The notes under the pieces: generated by a model | Told to the model about the DNA's origin: nothing | Databases searched by the model: none | Seen by the model: only the letters and a program-made list of their open reading frames with translations | Part shown: in pieces, positions 6,820 through 10,927 of the stretch | Layout of the letters: every line of letters begins with the position of its first letter | Position numbering within the stretch: the first letter of the stretch is position 1 | Assembly (NCBI GenBank): GCA_024402735.1 | Contig: JAKSTE010000012.1 | Span: 1-10,927, forward strand | DNA from: Alphaproteobacteria bacterium | Lineage (GTDB): Bacteria; Pseudomonadota; Alphaproteobacteria; Rs-D84 | Reading direction: 5' to 3' | Length of the DNA stretch: 10,927 bases | Position numbers and translations under genes: made by a program

Positions 6820-7497
6820 CTAACGCAACAAATACTTTGTTGTATAATCAGCCAAAAACAAACCAAATGTTCCTGTAACAGTTATAATAGAACCAAACTC
6901 TTTACCCGATATATGTTCGTTTTGAGCATTTTCTATAGAATAAACAACAGGAAAATCTGGTAAATTCAACCCACGTATCTCATGTCTAATTTTAGAAGCC
7001 AATGGACACACACAACTTTTAGATATTTTATCTACTTTTATTTTTGTTAAATCTGTTTTCCTTGCTGCCCCCATACTTGAAATGAATGGAATATTATTTT
7101 CTGAACACCATTTATATAAAGCTATTTTTGAAGATACCGTATCTATAGCATCTATTACAAAATCAGGTTTATAATCTATTACTGAATTCTCATCAAAAAA
7201 CACATTCAATATATCTACTTTAATATCTGGATTTATATCATAAATTCTTTGTTTAGCTATATCAGTCTTAAATTTTCCAATTGTAGAATCTAAAGCAAAC
7301 AACTGTCGATTAATATTAGTTTCTTCAACACAATCAAAATCAACTAATATTAAATGTCCTATTCCACTACGAGCTAGACTCTCTATTGCAAAAGATCCAA
7401 CAGCACCACACCCAAACACCATAACAGAAGAATCTTTCAGAGTCTTTATAGAACTTTCTCCAAGCAACAAACTTATTCTATGTAATCTATTTTCCAT
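6820..7497 (-). CDS. tcdA: TcdA/CsdL: tRNA threonylcarbamoyladenosine dehydratase
   Basis: A 225-aa E1-like (ThiF/HesA superfamily) adenylating enzyme. TcdA uses ATP to cyclise the t6A37 of ANN-decoding tRNAs to ct6A. Seen are the nucleotide-binding loop FGCGAVGS (28-35), VDFD (52-55), the N-x-x-R-Q segment (61-65), the acidic DAID (116-119), and the subfamily-specific block SSMGAARKTDLTKIKV followed by SKSCVCPLASKIR (159-171), which separates TcdA from ThiF and MoeB. The ATG has ribosome site AGAGGG with 6-nt spacing, lying within the end of the upstream gene; the two genes overlap by 11 bp, so they form an operon. Together with MiaB and GatCAB this gives several tRNA-related genes in one window. 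Confidence 0.9.
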   Translation of the reverse strand: MENRLHRISLLLGESSIKTLKDSSVMVFGCGAVGSFAIESLARSGIGHLILVDFDCVEETNINRQLFALDSTIGKFKTDIAKQRIYDINPDIKVDILNVFFDENSVIDYKPDFVIDAIDTVSSKIALYKWCSENNIPFISSMGAARKTDLTKIKVDKISKSCVCPLASKIRHEIRGLNLPDFPVVYSIENAQNEHISGKEFGSIITVTGTFGLFLADYTTKYLLR

Positions 7498-8164
7498 TTA
7501 ATACCCTCTTTGCATTTGCATATATTATAGAATCAATATTATCACAATTTACTATTTTACCAATTTTATAAACCAAGTTAGATATAGATAAATCCTTGGC
7601 GTCTGTTTCTACCAACAATTTATCTAAAGGTATTATCTTTATAAGATCTTCGTTTGTATCATTAATTCTATTAAAAGAAATATACATATCATATTCTTCT
7701 ACCAAAGTTTTTAATATATCTTCACTTCCAGAAAAAGCATGAGCAACCATTATAGGAGGTAAATGTTTTTTATTGTCTTTAAATACATGTAATATTTTAT
7801 CCCAGGCACCAACACAATGTAAAAAAACAGGTCTATTTAATTCACTCGCTAGTTTTAATTGTTGCTTAAATATATCAATTTGTTTTTCCATATTTGGTTT
7901 ATATTTATCTAAACCTATTTCTCCAACCATATATTTAACATCTTGTTTTAAGAGTTTTTTTTGTTTTTTATACCAATCATCAGACACACTATCAATATAC
8001 CACGGATGTACCCCAAAAGCAGGATATATATTACTATCATTTTTAGCCATGACACTTAATGTTTCAAATTCAGATTCTGTACAAGCACAAATTATTGTAG
8101 ATTCAACATCATGTTGAATATCATGAGTAACATAACTAATATGACTATGACTATCTATATACAT
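7487..8164 (-). CDS. TatD family metal-dependent hydrolase
   Basis: A TIM-barrel hydrolase of the TatD family, whose studied members are metal-dependent DNases or 3'-exonucleases. All six usual metal ligands can be located: His6 and His8 (IDSHSHI), Glu82 (GEIGLD), His116 (VFLHCVG), His142 (AHAFSG, usually HCFSG) and Asp188 (VETDA). At 225 aa it is shorter than the usual 255-265 aa. The start at 8164 (MYIDSHSH) is preferred to an in-frame ATG at 8179, because the latter lies within the -10 box of the predicted promoter and would not be transcribed from it. It overlaps tcdA by 11 bp. Which TatD paralogue this is (TatD, YcfH or YjjV type) cannot be settled. Confidence 0.85.
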   Translation of the reverse strand: MYIDSHSHISYVTHDIQHDVESTIICACTESEFETLSVMAKNDSNIYPAFGVHPWYIDSVSDDWYKKQKKLLKQDVKYMVGEIGLDKYKPNMEKQIDIFKQQLKLASELNRPVFLHCVGAWDKILHVFKDNKKHLPPIMVAHAFSGSEDILKTLVEEYDMYISFNRINDTNEDLIKIIPLDKLLVETDAKDLSISNLVYKIGKIVNCDNIDSIIYANAKRVLNGK

Positions 8165-8177
8165 TCTTTTTTGCCAC

Positions 8178-8186
8178 ATTATAACA
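8178..8186 (-). promoter_or_regulatory. Extended -10 promoter of the tatD-like/tcdA operon
   Basis: On the minus strand TGT directly precedes a perfect TATAAT (8183-8178), an extended -10 element. No -35 is evident. The expected start near 8171 leaves only about 7 nt before the ATG at 8164, and no Shine-Dalgarno sequence is present (the region reads AAAAAAGA). Confidence 0.5.
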
Positions 8187-8262
8187 TATATACAATAAAA
8201 ACACTAATTTTTACCCTGGCTTTACCCCAGGAAAAAATTGAGTATATTGGATAAAAAGCAGT

Positions 8263-8289
8263 AAAATAAAAACCCCAGAAATCTGGGGT
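8263..8289 (-). terminator. Rho-independent terminator, second downstream of tRNA-Lys
   Basis: Read on the minus strand, ACCCCAG-ATTT-CTGGGGT (stem 8289-8283 with 8278-8272) is followed by TTTTTATTTT. It follows the truncated second copy of the tRNA-Lys 3' end by 4 nt and probably was the original terminator of that tRNA gene. Confidence 0.85.
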
Positions 8290-8293
8290 AATC

Positions 8294-8315
8294 TTGGTGG
8301 ACGCACAGGGACTCG
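8294..8315 (-). repeat. Direct repeat, distal copy of the tRNA-Lys 3' end
   Basis: Twenty-two bases identical to 8471-8492. In tRNA orientation it contains CGAGT from the T-loop, the 3' T-stem, the 3' acceptor strand, the discriminator, CCA and one further A. Everything 5' of it differs from the tRNA gene, so this is a 3'-end fragment and not a second tRNA. Confidence 0.9.
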
Positions 8316-8383
8316 CTCGGGCATACGCCCTGCGCGGCATTCGTTAGCACTTAAACTTCGCTTTTGCTCGTTTTCGCTTACTC

Positions 8384-8439
8384 TTTGTCGAACATGCAAC
8401 TTTCGTTGCAAAGGCTTCTCGTCCTTACTGTGCGACAAA
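8384..8439 (-). other. Nested stem-loop with GNRA tetraloop inside the element
   Basis: On the minus strand TTTGTCG (8439-8433) pairs with CGACAAA (8390-8384). Inside lie a perfect 6-bp hairpin TGCAAC-GAAA-GTTGCA (8410-8395), capped by a GNRA tetraloop, and a smaller AAGG/CCTT hairpin (8426-8411). This resembles a three-way junction. The pairings are visible in the sequence; whether the region is transcribed as a stable RNA is unknown. Confidence 0.45.
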
Positions 8440-8463
8440 AATAATACCGCCCAAACGGGCGGT
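8436..8463 (-). terminator. Rho-independent terminator of tRNA-Lys
   Basis: On the minus strand ACCGCCC-GTTT-GGGCGGT (7-bp stem, 8463-8446) is followed by ATTATTTTTG. It lies 8 nt after the CCA end of tRNA-Lys. Confidence 0.85.
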
Positions 8464-8470
8464 TCTATTT

Positions 8471-8492
8471 TTGGTGGACGCACAGGGACTCG
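8471..8492 (-). repeat. Direct repeat, copy within the intact tRNA-Lys 3' end
   Basis: Partner of the copy at 8294-8315, identical over 22 bases and offset by 177. It spans the 3' part of the T-arm, the acceptor strand, CCA and one A beyond. tRNA 3' ends of this kind are frequent attachment cores for tyrosine-recombinase elements (established for many bacterial islands); its role here is inferred. Confidence 0.9.
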
Positions 8493-8547
8493 AACCCTGG
8501 ACCCACTGATTAAGAGTCAGTTGCTCTACCAACTGAGCTATGCATCC
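8472..8547 (-). tRNA. tRNA-Lys (anticodon CTT)
   Basis: A 76-nt cloverleaf on the minus strand. Acceptor GGATGCA pairs with TGCGTCC (one G-T pair), the D-arm is GCTC/GAGC, and the anticodon stem ACTGA/TCAGT encloses loop CTCTTAA, giving anticodon CTT for AAG codons. The T-arm is CAGGG/CCCTG with loop TTCGAGT, and discriminator A and CCA are encoded. It is followed by its own terminator and then by the repeated 3'-end fragment. Confidence 0.96.
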
Positions 8548-8569
8548 AAAACCTATACGATTCCATAGA

Positions 8570-8597
8570 AGTATATAGTAATTTATATCAAAATCAA
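8570..8597 (-). promoter_or_regulatory. Promoter of tRNA-Lys
   Basis: On the minus strand TTGATT (8597-8592), a 16-bp spacer and TATACT (8575-8570) predict a start about 15 nt before the mature tRNA 5' end at 8547. It lies in the 60-bp gap after the upstream lipoprotein gene. Confidence 0.55.
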
Positions 8598-8607
8598 GCA
8601 CTATCCC

Positions 8608-9837
8608 CTACTTCAAATAACTAGAAGGATTATACGCTTTCGTTCCTTTACGTATTTCAAAATGTAGTTGAGAACTATCAACTTTACCAGTATCACCAAC
8701 TGTACCTATTTGTTGCCCAACAGATACTTTATTTCCTCTACGGACAAACATATTATCCATATGAGCGTATACCGTCATCCACCCATCTGCATGCTGTATT
8801 ATTACTAGATTTCCCATTCCCTTAACTTCGTTTCCAGCATAAGCTACAACACCATTTTCAGCAGCTTTTACAGAAGTACCTTTGGCTGCACCAATATTAA
8901 TACCATCATTAAATAATCCACCTGTTTTTGCACCATAATTAGATAGAACTTTTCCACGAACAGGCCAAGAAAATTTTGATGAAGACCTAGAAGAAATCGC
9001 CGGCAATTTCTTGTTAGGGTCTGAAGAAATTTTCGTATGATTAGTTGTTGTAACTTTTGAATCAGTTTTACTAACTACTTGTGTTGCTGATACATTGTTT
9101 TGTTGTACAATATATCCGGAAGATTCTATTAAATTAGGAACTTTTATTTTCTGACCAACAGATAATGTAAAAGGCACCTGCAATTTATTCATAACAGCTA
9201 AATCATTAACTGGAATCGAGTATTTTCGAGACAAAGAATATAATGTATCTCCTTTAGAAACAGTTATTTCTTTTAATTGAATTTTTGTTTGTTCTACATT
9301 TGCTTTACTTATAACAGATCTGTTAATAACACCTTCTTGTTCCGTTATAGATAATTTAAGTTTTTGTCCGACATATAAAATATAAGGTTGTTTTAAATCA
9401 TTTATTTTAGCTAATTCATCTACAGATAATTTGCTCTTTTTTGCTAAAGAAAATAACGTATCTCCCTTATTAACAACTATTTCTTTTTGTGGGGCCTGAT
9501 CACTACCACCTACCACCAAATAATCATCAGAAATTACCGTTTTTTGTATTGTTTCATTAGAACTACCCGGAATCAATATATAATCATCAACACTAGAATA
9601 TAATACATAATCTTCTACACTAGAATTATTATTTAAATCTGGAGAGGCATACACCCCATAATCTGAAACAGCTGACTCATATATATCTGGTTGTTTATAA
9701 GGATCAGCCAGCAAAGCCGGATAACGAGCTGTTATAAATTCACCAACAGTATCCGGTAAAGAAACAATTTTAGGCTGCAAATCACATCCAGCTATACACA
9801 ATATGCAAATATAAAATAAAAATCTAATGTTTCTCAT
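8608..9837 (-). CDS. nlpD: NlpD/DipM-like lipoprotein: two LysM domains and a degenerate LytM (M23) domain
   Basis: A 409-aa envelope protein. A lipoprotein signal ends in the lipobox I-A-G-C with lipidated Cys18; the +2 residue is Asp. Two LysM peptidoglycan-binding domains lie at about 119-163 and 189-233, each containing KGDTL and VGQK. The LytM domain occupies about 289-405 (FSWPVRGKVLSNYG, YAGNEVKGMGNLVIIQH, YAHMD, LHFEIR). Usual active-site positions are altered: Asn310 and Asn314 replace the zinc-binding His and Asp of H-x-G-x-D, and Gln390 replaces the first His of HxH; His359 and His392 remain. It is therefore probably not a peptidase but an activator of cell-wall amidases, as for E. 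coli NlpD. Residues 74-112 carry a loose DDY-containing repeat. The ATG has no ribosome site and lies next to an extended -10 box. Confidence 0.88.
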   Translation of the reverse strand: MRNIRFLFYICILCIAGCDLQPKIVSLPDTVGEFITARYPALLADPYKQPDIYESAVSDYGVYASPDLNNNSSVEDYVLYSSVDDYILIPGSSNETIQKTVISDDYLVVGGSDQAPQKEIVVNKGDTLFSLAKKSKLSVDELAKINDLKQPYILYVGQKLKLSITEQEGVINRSVISKANVEQTKIQLKEITVSKGDTLYSLSRKYSIPVNDLAVMNKLQVPFTLSVGQKIKVPNLIESSGYIVQQNNVSATQVVSKTDSKVTTTNHTKISSDPNKKLPAISSRSSSKFSWPVRGKVLSNYGAKTGGLFNDGINIGAAKGTSVKAAENGVVAYAGNEVKGMGNLVIIQHADGWMTVYAHMDNMFVRRGNKVSVGQQIGTVGDTGKVDSSQLHFEIRKGTKAYNPSSYLK

Positions 9838-9845
9838 TGCGTTTT

Positions 9846-9854
9846 ATTATAACA
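9846..9854 (-). promoter_or_regulatory. Extended -10 promoter of the nlpD-like gene
   Basis: On the minus strand TGT is followed by TATAAT (9851-9846), the same 9-base extended -10 as upstream of the tatD-like gene. The expected start falls at 9838-9840, zero to three nt before the ATG, so the mRNA is predicted to be leaderless. The -35 position is only a T-run. Confidence 0.5.
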
Positions 9855-9878
9855 CAATTTAAATCATAAAAAAACCTA

Positions 9879-10586
9879 TTAACGATTATTGTTCATAAAC
9901 AATAAACTTATTTCAAATAACAACCACATAGGCACAGCTAACAATATCTGGGAGACAACATCTGGTGGTGTAAGCATAGCAGCTAGAACAAATATACAAA
10001 TTATTACGTATCTCCTGAATTTTTGTATAGTTTGCTTTGTTAAGATTCCAGCCTTATTTAAAAGTATCAATATTAATGGTAATTGAAAAGCGACTCCAAA
10101 TATTTTTATCAAATCTATAGCAAAACTTAAATACCCCCTTACTACCGGTAATAAAATAGTAGGAATACTAGCAGAATCATTCATATCAATAAAAAACTTG
10201 AAAACAAAAGGTAATAATATATAAAATGCAAAACATGCTCCTATACAAAACAATAATGGAGAACAAACAAATATAGGAAAAGCAAATTGTTTTTCTTTTT
10301 TATGCAAACCAGGAGCAACATAAGCCCACACATGCCATAAACACGCAGGCAAAGATATTATTACAGCAAATAAAGTTGCTAACGAAAAATGTATCATCAA
10401 ACCATCAGATACTCCCGTATACAACATCTGTGCATTGTTCCACACACGGAGTAATGGTTGTACTAATATATTCTCTATATATGGGGACAAATACCAACCA
10501 AAACAAAAAGAGACAACAAAAATAACAACAAGCCAAAGCAATCTCCTACGAAATTCAGCAAAATGTTGCATTAATGTCATTTTCAT
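9879..10586 (-). CDS. tatC: Sec-independent (Tat) translocase subunit TatC
   Basis: TatC is the inner-membrane receptor for twin-arginine signal peptides. The 235-aa protein has six predicted membrane segments (about 15-35, 68-92, 103-130, 151-176, 190-208, 210-230), the N-terminal HFAEFRRRLL with Glu11 (E. coli Glu15), YVAPGLHKKE with Glu98 (E. coli Glu103), and LTPPDVVSQ at 205-213. The conserved glutamate of the fourth segment (E. coli Glu170) is Gln168 here, in FGVAFQLP. The ATG at 10586 overlaps the tatB stop as ATGA. In-frame ATGs at 10580 and 10571 are also possible, and the second codon group (MTLMQH) matches many family N-termini. No Shine-Dalgarno sequence is seen, so translation is probably coupled to tatB. 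Confidence 0.94.
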   Translation of the reverse strand: MKMTLMQHFAEFRRRLLWLVVIFVVSFCFGWYLSPYIENILVQPLLRVWNNAQMLYTGVSDGLMIHFSLATLFAVIISLPACLWHVWAYVAPGLHKKEKQFAFPIFVCSPLLFCIGACFAFYILLPFVFKFFIDMNDSASIPTILLPVVRGYLSFAIDLIKIFGVAFQLPLILILLNKAGILTKQTIQKFRRYVIICIFVLAAMLTPPDVVSQILLAVPMWLLFEISLLFMNNNR

Positions 10587-10855
10587 TTTTTGATTCTTGT
10601 TGTTTTTAATATTTTCTTAGATTGTTTTTTTAAAATATCTTCTGTAGCATTAGCTATCAAATCATTTATAGGTTTTTCTAAATCCAATCGTTCTTTCACT
10701 TGTTCAGAAACATCAGATATTTTCCATATCATATTACGAACCCATTTAACACATTTACCAAAAAAACGAAAAACATCTGGCCAATATTTTACAGGTATCA
10801 TACATATAGATATTAATATTATTACTACAAATTCTGTCCAACTAATTCCTAACAT
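10583..10855 (-). CDS. tatB: TatB-like Sec-independent translocase subunit
   Basis: A 90-aa single-span protein of the TatA/TatB family, called TatB from its place directly before tatC and from Glu8 in the membrane segment (MLGISWTEFVVIILI), the position typical of TatB. TatB sits with TatC in the signal-peptide receptor. The membrane helix covers about 6-21, followed by an amphipathic helix (about 26-45) and a charged cytoplasmic tail. The usual Gly-Pro hinge is reduced to Pro21 without the Gly (CMIPVKYWP). The sequence is divergent and short, so a bifunctional TatA role is possible. The only upstream ribosome-site candidate is a weak TAGGG. Confidence 0.78.
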   Translation of the reverse strand: MLGISWTEFVVIILISICMIPVKYWPDVFRFFGKCVKWVRNMIWKISDVSEQVKERLDLEKPINDLIANATEDILKKQSKKILKTTRIKK

Positions 10856-10865
10856 CTATAAAACC

Positions 10866-10925
10866 CTAATCATAGAAATCATCGCCATCATTTGTACTAG
10901 ATGTCTTATGACGAGATATTTGAAA
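10866..10925 (-). CDS. Possible C-terminal end of the gene upstream of tatB
   Basis: One minus-strand frame is open from the window edge to a TAG at 10868-10866 and would encode about 19 residues ending in TNDGDDFYD, a polar acidic tail with A/T-ending codons like the neighbouring genes. It would end 10 bp before tatB. In many alphaproteobacteria scpB or tatA precedes tatB, so either is possible; the fragment is too short to tell. Confidence 0.35.
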   Translation of the reverse strand, partial: FQISRHKTSSTNDGDDFYD

Positions 10926-10927
10926 AT

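Larger units (their letters stand above)
8294..8470 (-). mobile_element. Candidate 177-bp non-autonomous element integrated at the tRNA-Lys 3' end
   Basis: The unit between the first bases of the two 22-bp repeats is 177 bp. I count 89 G+C (about 50%), while 60-base samples on either side give 25-30%, so its composition is foreign to the region. It begins after the intact tRNA-Lys, carries its own hairpin terminator, and ends in a second copy of the tRNA 3' end followed by another terminator. This is the arrangement left by site-specific recombination into a tRNA gene. No integrase or other convincing gene fits inside. Alternatives are a relic of a larger island after internal deletion, or a divergent tandem duplicate of the tRNA with its terminator. 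This stretch together with tRNA-Lys accounts for most of the 427 bp without a protein gene. Confidence 0.5.

Noticed and set aside
8215..8231. Hairpin CCTGG/CCAGG as a third terminator
   Set aside because: The stem is only 5 bp with a 7-nt loop, and no T-tract follows directly on either strand.
8294..8369. A second, degenerate tRNA-Lys gene
   Set aside because: Only the last 22 bases match; the D-arm, anticodon arm and 5' acceptor strand are absent.
8294..8440. The GC-rich unit as a tmRNA (ssrA) piece because it ends in a tRNA-like CCA end
   Set aside because: I find no 5' acceptor half that pairs fully, no tag-peptide reading frame and no D-loop-like region; the 3' end is identical to tRNA-Lys, which fits duplication better.
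8211..8483. 90-codon minus-strand frame (MRPPKIEPP...) as a protein gene
   Set aside because: It begins inside the tRNA-Lys 3' end, runs through two terminator hairpins and the repeat, has no ribosome site and shows no recognisable domain.
10856..10927. Alternative minus-strand frame reaching a TAG right before the tatB ATG
   Set aside because: It is also open to the window edge, but its residues (many Met, hydrophobic) look less like a protein tail than the frame ending at 10866; neither is certain.
1..10927. CRISPR array, toxin-antitoxin pair, transposase or phage genes
   Set aside because: I see no regularly spaced repeats, no transposase or integrase motifs, and no unexplained gene pair; apart from the unit at tRNA-Lys the window is ordinary housekeeping sequence.

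Overview
The window looks like a piece of an AT-rich alphaproteobacterial chromosome (25-30% G+C in two 60-base samples counted by hand), probably from a host-associated or otherwise reduced lineage. The evidence is the gene set and arrangement: ruvX divergent from gatC, a GatCAB amidotransferase, tatB-tatC followed by an NlpD/DipM-like lipoprotein, A/T-ending codons and short intergenic gaps. No species is assigned.

Left part (1-6137): the 3' end of an AI-2E family permease converges on ruvX. ruvX is divergent from a rightward run gatC-gatA-gatB-unknown ORF-miaB, which ends at a strong bidirectional terminator. A tRNA-Phe(GAA) gene lies antisense between gatA and gatB. GatCAB makes Gln-tRNA(Gln) and/or Asn-tRNA(Asn), MiaB modifies A37 of tRNAs and RuvX matures rRNA, so this is a translation block. 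The one unknown is a small, strongly basic protein of 134 aa between gatB and miaB.

Middle part (6136-8607, all leftward): a small outer-membrane beta-barrel protein, then a two-gene operon (TatD-family hydrolase followed by TcdA, the ct6A37 tRNA dehydratase), then tRNA-Lys(CTT). Directly downstream of tRNA-Lys is the most unusual stretch: a 177-bp, ~50% G+C segment bounded by two exact 22-bp copies of the tRNA-Lys 3' end. It has a hairpin terminator near its tRNA-proximal end and a second just beyond its far end. It looks like a tiny non-autonomous element integrated at the tRNA 3' end, and it can fold into a nested, GNRA-capped structure.

Right part (8608-10927, leftward): a possible fragment of an upstream gene, tatB and tatC (overlapping by 4 bp), then an NlpD-like lipoprotein with two LysM domains and a LytM domain that lacks key zinc and catalytic residues. 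Tat exports folded proteins, and in several proteobacteria these include cell-wall amidases of the kind that LytM factors activate, so the neighbourhood fits cell-envelope and division work.

Most genes have a recognisable Shine-Dalgarno sequence. miaB and tatC appear to depend on coupling, while tatD and nlpD have extended -10 promoters placed so close to the start codon that their mRNAs should be leaderless or nearly so.
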